Below are positions 13,829 through 22,594 of a stretch of DNA of 59,633 bases, in pieces. Every line of letters starts with the position of its first letter. The stretch's first letter is position 1. Made by a program: the position numbers and the translations under genes. The stretch spans positions 1-59,633 of IMG/VR virus record IMGVR_UViG_3300032323_001198. One strand, written 5' to 3'. Below the pieces are notes generated by a model. That model saw only the letters and a list, made by a program, of their open reading frames with translations, had not been told where the DNA came from and did no database searches. The DNA is from a virus.

Positions 13829-13836
13829 ATATTTAA
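13829..13836 (-). promoter_or_regulatory. late-type promoter TTAAATAT, 6 nt before ATG
   Basis: Minus-strand motif serving the five-gene operon that begins at 13822. A plus-strand AATAAATA motif (13840-13847) lies beside it, 14 bases before the ATG at 13862. Confidence 0.55.
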
Positions 13837-13861
13837 CGTAATAAATATTCTACTAAAAATA

Positions 13862-14827
13862 ATGTCTACTCAATTTCAACCCTCTACACTATGTTGGTAC
13901 GACGATAACGGTATCAATTTACCAATGATTTCTGATCATGCTAGGAATCAATTCTATCAACGTATACTATCCAAATCAGTAAAGAATAAAACATGTATCG
14001 ATGTTGGGTTCGGGACTGGTTTATTATCTCTAATGGCTTTAGAACAAGGTGCTGAAAAGATAATTGCTTTTGAAACAAACGCCGAACGATATCATCTAGG
14101 TTTAGATATTATTGAAAAGTTAAAACTTAAAAATCTAATTGACCTAAGAAATGAACGATATTGTTCAACATATTTCAAAGATCAAACTTGTGTGATAATA
14201 CAAGAAATTGTCGGACACAATTTATGGAATGAGGGTCTAAGATTTATTATAGATAAAGATCAAGTTTTAGTTCCTGGAGACTTTTACTGCGAATACTATT
14301 GTTGTCCTATTGATGAAAATATCTATCAACAGTTTATAAACCATCATACAGACTCAAGTAAAATAAATCTAGGAATTAATTTAAACAATTTTAATTTTTT
14401 AAAATTAATTTATGAATATCAAATAAAAGAGCAAAATGTAATAAATTTAAATGACGAAAAAATTATCAAAGACATTTACAAAGATCTATTATCTAAAGGC
14501 AGTTTAATCGGAAAGTATTGCGTACTTACTAATCAGAAAAAATTGTTGATCAACGAAGCGACAGTAGAATATAATTTAGACTGTGATCAGATAGGATATA
14601 TTGATGTTCCTTTAACTATAAATTTGAAATTTGATTGTTCAATAATATTAGCCAAATATTTTATAGGACACAATGAAGATCTGCTAGTTATATCTCCCAG
14701 TGAAGATAATCCAACTTCTCACTGGGCAGTGCCTACTCCTGTTTGCGTAATATCTGATTTAGAAAACAGTTTTATAGCCAGAACTTATCTAGATGACGGT
14801 TCTGTAAGAGTGTATCCTAAGAAATGA
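13862..14827 (+). CDS. PRMT-like class I methyltransferase
   Basis: A 321-residue SAM-dependent methyltransferase. Motif I is IDVGFGTG (46-53) with acidic E71 at the end of strand 2. The segment IIQEIVGHNLWNEG carries E115 and E124, nine residues apart, exactly the spacing of the PRMT double-E loop that grips the substrate arginine. The C-terminal half is beta-rich as in the PRMT barrel, with late HWAVPTPVC. It could methylate arginine or a guanidino product, which would connect to the two amidinotransferases. The 3' end overlaps the opposite oxygenase gene by 43 bases. Confidence 0.75.
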   Translation: MSTQFQPSTLCWYDDNGINLPMISDHARNQFYQRILSKSVKNKTCIDVGFGTGLLSLMALEQGAEKIIAFETNAERYHLGLDIIEKLKLKNLIDLRNERYCSTYFKDQTCVIIQEIVGHNLWNEGLRFIIDKDQVLVPGDFYCEYYCCPIDENIYQQFINHHTDSSKINLGINLNNFNFLKLIYEYQIKEQNVINLNDEKIIKDIYKDLLSKGSLIGKYCVLTNQKKLLINEATVEYNLDCDQIGYIDVPLTINLKFDCSIILAKYFIGHNEDLLVISPSEDNPTSHWAVPTPVCVISDLENSFIARTYLDDGSVRVYPKK

Positions 14828-15423
14828 AAAATGTAATTTGGCCTGTTGCTATTATTGATCAACGAATGTAGTTCTTTAGTAGTAGGCCACTTTACTACTG
14901 TGTGCTTAGATATATTTTCATATTTGTTATCACCGACTATAAAAATTTGATCTTGTACAGGATCATCTATGAATACCATGTATCTGACTAGATTTTTCTT
15001 TTCTAATTCAATCCAAGTTTTTTCTTGATCAAATTCGTCTTTATGAAAAGGTATAGTTGAGTATGCATCAACTCTGCTAATCCAACATTCCTGAACTGAG
15101 TGTCCAACAAGACTTTCAAACTTATCTACTATAGATTTTGAAAAATGATTCTCAGAATTATATTGCTCAAGATTTGGATAAAAATTTTGAAAGGTTATTT
15201 TTGTAAAATCAAGTCTCTGATCAAAATAATTCTTAACCATTTCAACAAACGGTGTTCTACTAAATTCAAATGGTAGAAGACCTTTGTCGATAATTTCTTG
15301 ATAAGTTTGTAACTCTGTTTTTTCTGTATCAATAGTTTGGTCTACATGACGTACTGAACCTGTCTTTGAGTCTAGGCTCTGAATAATGTCATCCCAATTT
15401 ATAATACCATCTGTGGTTATCAT
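14785..15423 (-). CDS. 2OG/Fe(II) oxygenase-like protein (NWDD family)
   Basis: A 212-residue member of a three-copy family in this island (also 25006-25551 and 25548-26117), recognised by an N-terminal INWDDIIQSL and a core WISRVDAYSTIPFHKD with H127-x-D129. The distal His lies in the C-terminal third (HSLINN) but is less clear than in the paralogues. I prefer the ATG at 15423, because a minus-strand TATAAATA lies between it and an upstream in-frame ATG at 15444. Leaderless expression is expected. The substrate is unknown. Confidence 0.65.
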   Translation of the reverse strand: MITTDGIINWDDIIQSLDSKTGSVRHVDQTIDTEKTELQTYQEIIDKGLLPFEFSRTPFVEMVKNYFDQRLDFTKITFQNFYPNLEQYNSENHFSKSIVDKFESLVGHSVQECWISRVDAYSTIPFHKDEFDQEKTWIELEKKNLVRYMVFIDDPVQDQIFIVGDNKYENISKHTVVKWPTTKELHSLINNSNRPNYIFHFLGYTLTEPSSR

Positions 15424-15427
15424 AAAG

Positions 15428-15435
15428 TATTTATA
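15428..15435 (-). promoter_or_regulatory. late-type promoter TATAAATA, 4 nt before ATG
   Basis: Exact motif on the minus strand; decides the start of the oxygenase at 15423. Confidence 0.65.
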
Positions 15436-15451
15436 GTGGTACATTATAGCC

Positions 15452-15459
15452 TATAAATA
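15452..15459 (+). promoter_or_regulatory. late-type promoter TATAAATA
   Basis: Exact motif on the plus strand. The first downstream ATG (15459) overlaps its last base, so the ATG at 15468, eight bases further, is the better start. Confidence 0.6.
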
Positions 15460-15467
15460 TGATAGTT

Positions 15468-16649
15468 ATGATTTTGTTCCAAAAAAAACTTTCTCCAACG
15501 ATTGAACATTTCAATCAAACATCTCCGTTAGAACATTGGTCGGCTGAGTTAAAAGAAGATTACTGTTTCTATTATAATTGGATTGATCAATTATATGGTT
15601 TTCGGTTTGATAATTTTTTAATCGAAACGCATATTAATTTTTTAAGGCAAAATCCTAATATCAAAATTGTTTACGATTTTAACGGAGAACCAATAGTTGA
15701 AAATATTTTATTGGATATATTGGAAACTGCACGACACTGGAAACTTAATGATAATCAAATTATTTTGATTGTTAGTAATATTTTACAAACAAATTTTGTC
15801 AATCAAAGACTAAAAGAAATTCGTAGTGTAACAACTTATGAGTGGAATTACGATATTAAAACTACTCTGATCTCTCAGCCTGCAAATAATATCGAAAAGA
15901 AAAAATTCAGCACCACTTGCAGATTACATAGACCCTGGAGATCTTATATAATTTGCAGATTAAAAGAACGACATCTCATAGATAATTTTCATTTTTCTTT
16001 TATGGGCTGTGAAAATAATATGACTGTTGCATTAGACAAAGTCATATCTGAAAACAAAGACATTAGTATTACTCTAGCAGAAGGTGACTGGAGTATTATT
16101 GCCAAACACGATAAAATTAAAAAAGACCTTACAAATATCTGCGGAATGTCATTAACAGCAGATATAAACGACTTCATTGATCTATGTCCGCATTATATAG
16201 AAAAAGAAAGATTTAAGACCGATGTCGAAACTCCTCAAGAAGTATTCCATTCGGATTTTCATCTTGTGATAGAAAATGGTTTTTTTGATTTGAACGAATC
16301 TGCGTATACTGTTCGATCATTTGAAATGGGGGAGAAAACATGGAAGGCTATTATAGCATCTAAACCTTTCTTAGTTTATTCAGATCCAGGTTATTTGTAT
16401 TCTTTAAGAAAACTAGGTTTCAAAACATTTGATCCTTGGATAGATGAATCATACGATAACGAAACAGATCCTAAATCTAGAGCAGAAATGATCATAGATC
16501 AAATTGAAAAAATTAATAGCCTAAGCATAGAAGAATATACTAACCTATTGCTAAATTGCAAGAGTATAACTGAACATAATTTTTCAATTTATTTTAATCT
16601 AAAGTTTAACCAACAAAACTTTACAGACATAAATTTTAATAAAATATGA
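15468..16649 (+). CDS. glycosyltransferase-like phage protein
   Basis: A 393-residue protein. The C-terminal 120 residues follow a pattern common in phage proteins and reminiscent of GT10-type glycosyltransferases: MGEKTWKAIIASKPFLVYSD, then GYLYSLRKLGFKTFDPWIDESYD, with the E-K-x-W donor-site block. The N-terminal half is helical and unassigned. The start is chosen after the promoter motif. It overlaps the next gene by four bases (ATGA), so it heads a three-gene operon with an Asp/Asn hydroxylase-like protein and a large unknown protein. Sugar donor and acceptor are unknown. Confidence 0.5.
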   Translation: MILFQKKLSPTIEHFNQTSPLEHWSAELKEDYCFYYNWIDQLYGFRFDNFLIETHINFLRQNPNIKIVYDFNGEPIVENILLDILETARHWKLNDNQIILIVSNILQTNFVNQRLKEIRSVTTYEWNYDIKTTLISQPANNIEKKKFSTTCRLHRPWRSYIICRLKERHLIDNFHFSFMGCENNMTVALDKVISENKDISITLAEGDWSIIAKHDKIKKDLTNICGMSLTADINDFIDLCPHYIEKERFKTDVETPQEVFHSDFHLVIENGFFDLNESAYTVRSFEMGEKTWKAIIASKPFLVYSDPGYLYSLRKLGFKTFDPWIDESYDNETDPKSRAEMIIDQIEKINSLSIEEYTNLLLNCKSITEHNFSIYFNLKFNQQNFTDINFNKI

Positions 16650-17386
16650 TATCCACTTCTTTAGATTTCTATAATAAAAACAAAAACATACCGTATAAAT
16701 TGCCGGCTCCGCCTGACACAAATCTAAATGATTATCAGTTATGTGACTGGTTGTTGAATCGTAGTGATTTCTCTTGGTTAGAACTAGACGTACAATTTGA
16801 TGTTGATAAATGGCAGAAAGAAATACTCAGTTGTAAAGATTTTTTAGTGCCGCACAGAGACAGTGAAAGTTCTGGATGGGAGAGCGCCTGCATACACGGA
16901 ATAGATATTCAATCCACAGGAGCGTGGACTAGATACGGGTATACAAACGAAGACGATGTTCCCTACCAATGGACTGAACTTGCAGATCAATGTCCGAATA
17001 TAAAAAAGTTTTGGTCAGAGTTTCCTTATGATAGTTACAGACGTATTAGGATCATGGCTGTAAAACCTGGAGGGTGTATAAATCCTCATAGCGATATGCC
17101 TGGCAAATTACCCGGAGAAGAAAACTTCGATGCATTAAAATTTGGTGTACCTATAAATGTAGCAGTAATACATCCTAAAGAATGCTACATGAGTTTAAAG
17201 GATCACGGAGTTGTTCCTTTTAAAGAGGGTAAGGCTTTTTTAATTAATATTAGAAATTATCATAGTGTAATAAATTTCTCAAACGAGACTAGATATCATA
17301 TTATTGCACACGGAAAACTTCAAAATAAAACTGACAAATTTGTAAAGTTAATATCGGATAGTTTTAGAAAACAATTTGTAAAATGA
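16646..17386 (+). CDS. aspartyl/asparaginyl beta-hydroxylase-like protein
   Basis: A 246-residue protein with the Asp/Asn hydroxylase core: RIRIMAVKPGG, H148-x-D150 (NPHSD), a PINVAVIHP strand, GKAFLINIRNYHSV with H206, and R216 (ETRYHI). These enzymes hydroxylate Asp or Asn side chains or related small molecules using 2OG. ATGA overlaps bind it to the genes on both sides. Together with 18596-19294 it represents a different oxygenase branch from the P4H and NWDD types in the same island. Confidence 0.78.
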   Translation: MISTSLDFYNKNKNIPYKLPAPPDTNLNDYQLCDWLLNRSDFSWLELDVQFDVDKWQKEILSCKDFLVPHRDSESSGWESACIHGIDIQSTGAWTRYGYTNEDDVPYQWTELADQCPNIKKFWSEFPYDSYRRIRIMAVKPGGCINPHSDMPGKLPGEENFDALKFGVPINVAVIHPKECYMSLKDHGVVPFKEGKAFLINIRNYHSVINFSNETRYHIIAHGKLQNKTDKFVKLISDSFRKQFVK

Positions 17387-18615
17387 ATGTAATTAAATTC
17401 GGTCAATATAAAAAAAGAAAAATTGTATTTTGTTTTTTAGATACATTGCATCTCTGTCAGGATAATTTTACTAAAGAAATAATTAAAAATCAATCCGACT
17501 ACGTAATATCTAGTTTAATCAGCAAAAGATTTAATGTATATCAAGGGCAAGACGAAGATCAATTATTAAGTTCCGCAGCAGAAGATGGATATGAATATGC
17601 TGTGATGTTTAGCACTGGCACTGAATTTATTAATGGAAAAATATTCTTTAAAAAAACCAAAGAATTAGTGAACACAGATTTTTTTATTTGCGGACATGTA
17701 TTGGATCGGAAAGATGCCTATTACGAATTACATCAACAATGTTATATTATAAATCTTAAAATTTACAAAAAGTTAGGTAGACCTTTAATTGGCAAACACA
17801 CGTGGAATTCTCCTCATCAACAGATAGAACCAAAAAGAAGTCTAGAAAATCATCACGATGAATACACTCCAAAATATGTAATGCCAGGTACAGATTTAAA
17901 AGATTATCAACATAAGTGCCACGGGTGGAATATTTTAAAAATAGCATTTGAGAATCAATTGCAGGTATTAGTTTTCGATGAAGAATTTAGATCAGGTAAG
18001 ACACATCATTATCCAGAGTCTCGGAAAGATTTTTATAAAAATTTAAGATGGATTTATTATAGAGAAAACGAATGTCTATATAATTTTGTTCACACTGAAA
18101 ATTCAGAATTTAAAAGAAGATTAACAGGTCAGTATGAACAGATAGTAATTCCGGCTAGTGGTACTTTATATCTAAACCTGATAGATAAAGGTGACGTGAT
18201 AATCTATGATTATAATCAAAAATCTTTAGACTATTGGCAAGAACACCTGCCTCGTAAAGAGAATGTTAATTATAATTTTGTAAAAACAGATCTGCTAATA
18301 GATAATAATTTGATAGATCAAATACAGGATAATAAATCAACATTAATTAATCTATCCAATATATTTGCCTATGAGGGTACCGCTGCATTTAAACCCTTGT
18401 TTTATAGATTACACAAAGAAAATCAATTAATAGAAAGTCTACAAAAAAAGATTCCAGATATTTTTATAATATTCTCAATACGATCTGTTACTGGTTTTTT
18501 AGAACTACCGCTTACTGGAAATTCGTCTCTCATCAAAACTACAGATATAGAAAAACTAAAAAGACCTACTTGGCATCAAAATGACGATTGGTTAATCAAG
18601 CCGTTACAATACTAA
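17383..18615 (+). CDS. two-domain protein, possibly glycosyltransferase plus methyltransferase fold
   Basis: A 410-residue protein of unknown function. Residues about 15-180 have GT-A-like character (YAVMFSTGTEF, FFICGHVLDR, CYIINLKIYKKLG). Residues about 240-375 contain IVIPASGTLYLNL and VIIYDYNQKSLDYW, reminiscent of a SAM-binding Rossmann fold without a proven Gly motif. I give both only as suggestions. It ends an operon of three, and its 3' end overlaps the opposite oxygenase gene by 20 bases. Confidence 0.45.
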   Translation: MNVIKFGQYKKRKIVFCFLDTLHLCQDNFTKEIIKNQSDYVISSLISKRFNVYQGQDEDQLLSSAAEDGYEYAVMFSTGTEFINGKIFFKKTKELVNTDFFICGHVLDRKDAYYELHQQCYIINLKIYKKLGRPLIGKHTWNSPHQQIEPKRSLENHHDEYTPKYVMPGTDLKDYQHKCHGWNILKIAFENQLQVLVFDEEFRSGKTHHYPESRKDFYKNLRWIYYRENECLYNFVHTENSEFKRRLTGQYEQIVIPASGTLYLNLIDKGDVIIYDYNQKSLDYWQEHLPRKENVNYNFVKTDLLIDNNLIDQIQDNKSTLINLSNIFAYEGTAAFKPLFYRLHKENQLIESLQKKIPDIFIIFSIRSVTGFLELPLTGNSSLIKTTDIEKLKRPTWHQNDDWLIKPLQY

Positions 18616-19294
18616 AATCATCAGCAAATTTATTTTGAATTTCTTCTAGAATAGAACTTTCTATGTCAAACCATATTTGTTTTTGATCTGTTTTAAAATT
18701 ATCAATTAGAGATTTTTTACAGGCATAATTTAACCAAGGACTTACTCGATCGTCAAAAACAAATCTAAATTTTTCTTTGCGGTTTCCTATATAATTCATT
18801 TGTACTCGTACAGGATTAACTAATACATTTTTAGGTAATAGTTTTCTCACAACAAGTTGTATTCGAGGAATTGAACCAAAGTTAGCCGCTGTGTGTCGAC
18901 AACCGGCATTCATTTCATACCATTCGCCGTCTACTTCTGTAGGAAACATCTGTTGATTTTTTAGATCAATAAGATAGGAATATTGCCCTTGAAGATTTAA
19001 GTGATATCGATCGTCTATGTCTGCATGACTATGATAACAGGTTCCCGGTTTAAGAACAATTAATCTTGCTTCGCCTATAGGTTTCGGTAAAGAATCCAAT
19101 ATATCCTCAAATACTGTACCACGAAAGTTGTCTTTAATTTTCCAAAAATCATAGAAAAAATCGCCCGACGGTTCGTTGAGTTCAGTTTTTATTTTATTAT
19201 CATCGCCGCTGTTTATAATAGAAGTAACATATTGGTCATTACATATGGACAATATTTTTTCTTTAGCAATCGAAATGGATATGGGCTTCAGCAT
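18596..19294 (-). CDS. aspartyl/asparaginyl hydroxylase-like 2OG oxygenase
   Basis: A 232-residue protein: GEARLIVLKPGTCYHSHAD with H90-x-D92, a YSYLIDL strand, NAGCRHTAANFG with H134, and R144 (IPRIQLVV). The layout matches the Asp/Asn beta-hydroxylase family. The last 80 residues are an extra, mostly helical tail. The ATG lies five bases after a TATAAATA on the minus strand. It is a single-gene unit between two plus-strand operons. Confidence 0.75.
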   Translation of the reverse strand: MLKPISISIAKEKILSICNDQYVTSIINSGDDNKIKTELNEPSGDFFYDFWKIKDNFRGTVFEDILDSLPKPIGEARLIVLKPGTCYHSHADIDDRYHLNLQGQYSYLIDLKNQQMFPTEVDGEWYEMNAGCRHTAANFGSIPRIQLVVRKLLPKNVLVNPVRVQMNYIGNRKEKFRFVFDDRVSPWLNYACKKSLIDNFKTDQKQIWFDIESSILEEIQNKFADDFSIVTA

Positions 19295-19299
19295 TAAAT

Positions 19300-19307
19300 T
19301 ATTTATA
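19300..19307 (-). promoter_or_regulatory. late-type promoter TATAAATA, 5 nt before ATG
   Basis: Exact minus-strand motif upstream of the ATG at 19294. Confidence 0.65.
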
Positions 19308-19322
19308 GGGTCGATTAGTGTG

Positions 19323-19330
19323 TTAAATAA
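19323..19330 (+). promoter_or_regulatory. late-type promoter TTAAATAA, 6 nt before ATG
   Basis: Plus-strand motif before the radical SAM operon starting at 19337; no ribosome-binding site is possible in the remaining six bases. Confidence 0.5.
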
Positions 19331-19336
19331 AAATCA

Positions 19337-20611
19337 ATGTCTATTAATAATTCAAAAACTTTCTGCATGCATCCGTTTACCGGTCTTGCAACTAGAGAAG
19401 ACGGTGCGATCAAGATCTGCTGTCGAAGCCTTCCTATAGGTTGGATACAAGAAAACAGTTTAGAACAAGTCTGGAATAATGATAAAATGCAGCAGGTTCG
19501 CAAACAAGTTTTATGTGGTGAAAGACCAGATGTTTGTAAACCTTGTTTTGACTTAGAGGATCAAGGAGTTGAAAGTCTACGCCAACGACACGTCAATGGT
19601 GTTATTCCCGAAGCAAGAATAAATCTATACCCTAACGCCTTAGATCAACTCCGAGAAGATTATACTATGCCTTTTGAATTTCCTACTATGGAAATTAAAA
19701 TCAATAATCTCTGTAACCTAAAATGCAGAATGTGCAATCCTTTAGATAGCACAAGTTGGCAGGATTGGGATCAAGTGAAACCATTCTATGAAAAAGAAAA
19801 CAACTACTTGGTTCCTACCATAGCAAAATTAGTTCGAAAGCCTGGTCAATACATAGGACCGTTTGAAGACACAAATCACTGGTGGGAAAATTTTGAAAAA
19901 CTACTTCCTCATTTTCGCAGAGTAGAATTTGCCGGTGGCGAACCTTTAATGGATCCTTATCATTATCGTATTTTAGATATGTTAAAACCTTACGGAAAAA
20001 ACATAGAAATAAAATATGCTACCAATGGCACTGTGTTAGGAATTAAAGGCGGTAGGACCATTCATGATTATTGGCCTTATTTTAAATCTGTAGCAGTCAA
20101 TGTTAGTATAGACGGCATACATGATGTTTACAATTACATTCGTACTAATAGTAATTTTGCCGATGTAGAAAAGAATATAAAAGAAATACAAACTATTCCC
20201 AATGTAAGCAGAGTGGTCGGTGCGTTTACTGCTCAGGCTGCCAATATATTACAAATTTCTGAGTGTATTGATTATTTTTTAAATCAAATGAACATTGTTT
20301 TTTACAGTCACAGAGTTAGTTATCCTAATTGTTTATCAGCACAGGTTCTGCCTCAAGAGTTAAAACAGTTGGCTATAGAAAGATTACGGAATGTTGAAAG
20401 CAGATTATGGACATTTGATAAAATTAATCAAAGTAACCTACTTGAAAAAGTTACTCGACAGCAGATCAAAGATAATATAAATTATCTACAAGCCAAAGAT
20501 CAACATCATTTGTGGAATGATTTTCTAGAATTCAATAGAAAACTAGATGAAACTAGAAATCAAAAACTATTAGATGTGATCCCAGAATTCAAAGAATATG
20601 TTAACAATTAA
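19337..20611 (+). CDS. radical SAM enzyme with N-terminal SPASM/twitch-like Cys module
   Basis: A 424-residue enzyme. The radical SAM [4Fe-4S] motif is C126-x3-C130-x2-C133 (CNLKCRMC), with EFAGGEP further on. Before the core, residues 1-75 carry CMHPF, CC28-29 and C67-x2-C70 with a conserved G and W pattern, as in SPASM/twitch modules that bind auxiliary Fe-S clusters, here placed N-terminally. Such enzymes often modify peptides. It is the first of three plus-strand radical SAM genes in a row. It shares architecture with 23579-25000. Confidence 0.85.
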   Translation: MSINNSKTFCMHPFTGLATREDGAIKICCRSLPIGWIQENSLEQVWNNDKMQQVRKQVLCGERPDVCKPCFDLEDQGVESLRQRHVNGVIPEARINLYPNALDQLREDYTMPFEFPTMEIKINNLCNLKCRMCNPLDSTSWQDWDQVKPFYEKENNYLVPTIAKLVRKPGQYIGPFEDTNHWWENFEKLLPHFRRVEFAGGEPLMDPYHYRILDMLKPYGKNIEIKYATNGTVLGIKGGRTIHDYWPYFKSVAVNVSIDGIHDVYNYIRTNSNFADVEKNIKEIQTIPNVSRVVGAFTAQAANILQISECIDYFLNQMNIVFYSHRVSYPNCLSAQVLPQELKQLAIERLRNVESRLWTFDKINQSNLLEKVTRQQIKDNINYLQAKDQHHLWNDFLEFNRKLDETRNQKLLDVIPEFKEYVNN

Positions 20612-20613
20612 AA

Positions 20614-21510
20614 ATGTTTAAAGTTACTAGTGTATGGCCTCATCAAGATCAATTAAAAGTTGAATGGAATCTCGGTAAACGATGTAATTACGATTGCAGT
20701 TATTGTCCTGTCAGTGTGCATGATAACTTTAGTCCGCACACCGACATTAACATTTTAGAAAAAACTGTAGATCGTTTGTGTGAATTAGATAAACCTTTGC
20801 GTATTAGCCTAACTGGCGGTGAGCCTTGCGTACACCCGGACATAGAAAGTTTATTAGAATACTTTAAAAGAAAAAATATCTACTGGGTCAATATAACAAC
20901 TAACGGCACACGGGGATATCAATGGTATCTACAGCACGAAATGTTTTTTAATCATTTAGTTTTTAGTTTACATTTTGAGTTTGATTATACTCGAATAGTA
21001 GATACTATATTAAAATATTATGATAGCACACAACAAGATTTCTTTGTTAATGTTATGGCACACCACGAATATATGCCTCAGGTAAAAACCGTGGTTAAAA
21101 AATTCAAAGAGATTGGAATAAAATTTGCTATTAGAAGAATAAGGTGGACTGAAGGAGATCATAATGTCTTTGACGATCTAAGATATAACGGTGATGATCT
21201 TCAGTGGATTATAGACAACGATGCCACGGCTAAACCTAATTGCAGGATTGACAATGAGCAAATTATACACGCTAATGATGTAATAAAAAAACATATGAAT
21301 CAATTTAAAGGTTGGACATGTAATGCTGGATTAGAAAGCCTTATGATCAATTGGGATGGTGAAGTTCATCGTGCTACTTGCCGTGTTGGTGGCAGTCTAG
21401 GTAACATATACCAGGGTACGTTTACTGAGCAATTACAACCTATAAGTTGTACTAGAGATTGGTGTACCTGTGCAGCAGATATTCCTTTAACAAAGATTAA
21501 AAATGATTAA
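20614..21510 (+). CDS. radical SAM enzyme
   Basis: A 298-residue enzyme with C24-x3-C28-x2-C31 (CNYDCSYC), SLTGGEPCVHPD, and a C-terminal Cys set (WTCNAG, ATCR, SCTRDWCTC) likely to bind an auxiliary cluster. It begins two bases after the preceding gene and overlaps the next by eight bases. Closest relatives within the window are 21503-22594, 22587-23582 and 34364-35347, which all share the CNYxCxYC core. Substrate unknown. Confidence 0.85.
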   Translation: MFKVTSVWPHQDQLKVEWNLGKRCNYDCSYCPVSVHDNFSPHTDINILEKTVDRLCELDKPLRISLTGGEPCVHPDIESLLEYFKRKNIYWVNITTNGTRGYQWYLQHEMFFNHLVFSLHFEFDYTRIVDTILKYYDSTQQDFFVNVMAHHEYMPQVKTVVKKFKEIGIKFAIRRIRWTEGDHNVFDDLRYNGDDLQWIIDNDATAKPNCRIDNEQIIHANDVIKKHMNQFKGWTCNAGLESLMINWDGEVHRATCRVGGSLGNIYQGTFTEQLQPISCTRDWCTCAADIPLTKIKND

Positions 21511-22594
21511 AGTGGATGCTGTTAGACTTGTAAAACCAGAGCCTATGATGATCACTTGGGATGTTGGTCGCAGATGTAATTACGACTGTAGTTACTGTGA
21601 AATTTATCGACATGATAATATTAGTAAGTTTCACAGCATTGAAGAATATTTAAAAACATTTAAATTTATAAAGCAGTGGACTAACACGTATAATGATAAC
21701 AGAAAAGAAAAAGTATCTACAAATATAAATTTCACAGGCGGTGAACCTACACTTAACCCTGCTCTTTGGGAATTGGCTGACGTAATTAAAACAGACTCAG
21801 ACGAGTTTAATCTAAGTTTAACCACTAATGGTGCATGGAATAGAAAATATACAGACAAACTGTTAAAAAGATTCAACGGGGTTACGGTCAGTTATCACAC
21901 AGAAGGGCATTCTAATTTAAAAAAACAAGTAATAGAAAACATATTAGAATTATCAAAGACTAATATGCGTTTACAGGTAAATCTAATGATGCATGTAGAT
22001 CACTGGAATGAATGTTTAGAAGTTTTTGATATGTTAAAATCTAACAACGTGCTAGTAAAACCTAGGCCAATCGGTGACGGTAATATAGAACGCACTGGAT
22101 GGTTCATAGATTCAGATGGATCAAATAGAAGAACTAGTCATCAATATACTGCTGATCAACAACTGTGGTTTTCAACTGTAGCAGGTCACAATATTTCTGT
22201 ATGCGAAAACAAAACAGAAGGCACAGGGCTAGGAAGGGGGTGCTGCGGTGGTCGTTGTATGGAAGGCAAGATAAACAATCAATGGCAGGAAATTAAAATT
22301 ATTGATACTAATTTTAAAAACTGGAACTGTATGGTCGATTGGTTTTTCCTGCACATAGATCAACACACTGGTTTAGTTTACCATCATCAAACCTGTCAGG
22401 CTCTTCACGAAAATAAAAGAGGATCTTTAGGTAATCTTATAGATTCAGATATTTTAATAAAAGATCTAGAACAAAGAATGCTCAATAAAACAGCAATTGT
22501 CTGTCCCAATAATAGATGCGGCTGCGGAATGTGTATCCCAAAGTCTAAAGACAGCGTTGTTTTTAAAGAACTTTGGGACAGTGTAGTTAACTAA
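21503..22594 (+). CDS. radical SAM enzyme with Cys-rich C-terminus
   Basis: A 363-residue enzyme: C25-x3-C29-x2-C32 (CNYDCSYC), NFTGGEPTLNP, and a C-terminal region unusually rich in Cys (GRGCCGGRC, NWNCM, HQTCQA, VCPNNRCGCGMC), pointing to at least one auxiliary Fe-S cluster. It is the third gene of the plus-strand radical SAM operon. Its end overlaps the opposite radical SAM gene by eight bases, so plus- and minus-strand operons meet tail to tail. Confidence 0.85.
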   Translation: MIKVDAVRLVKPEPMMITWDVGRRCNYDCSYCEIYRHDNISKFHSIEEYLKTFKFIKQWTNTYNDNRKEKVSTNINFTGGEPTLNPALWELADVIKTDSDEFNLSLTTNGAWNRKYTDKLLKRFNGVTVSYHTEGHSNLKKQVIENILELSKTNMRLQVNLMMHVDHWNECLEVFDMLKSNNVLVKPRPIGDGNIERTGWFIDSDGSNRRTSHQYTADQQLWFSTVAGHNISVCENKTEGTGLGRGCCGGRCMEGKINNQWQEIKIIDTNFKNWNCMVDWFFLHIDQHTGLVYHHQTCQALHENKRGSLGNLIDSDILIKDLEQRMLNKTAIVCPNNRCGCGMCIPKSKDSVVFKELWDSVVN

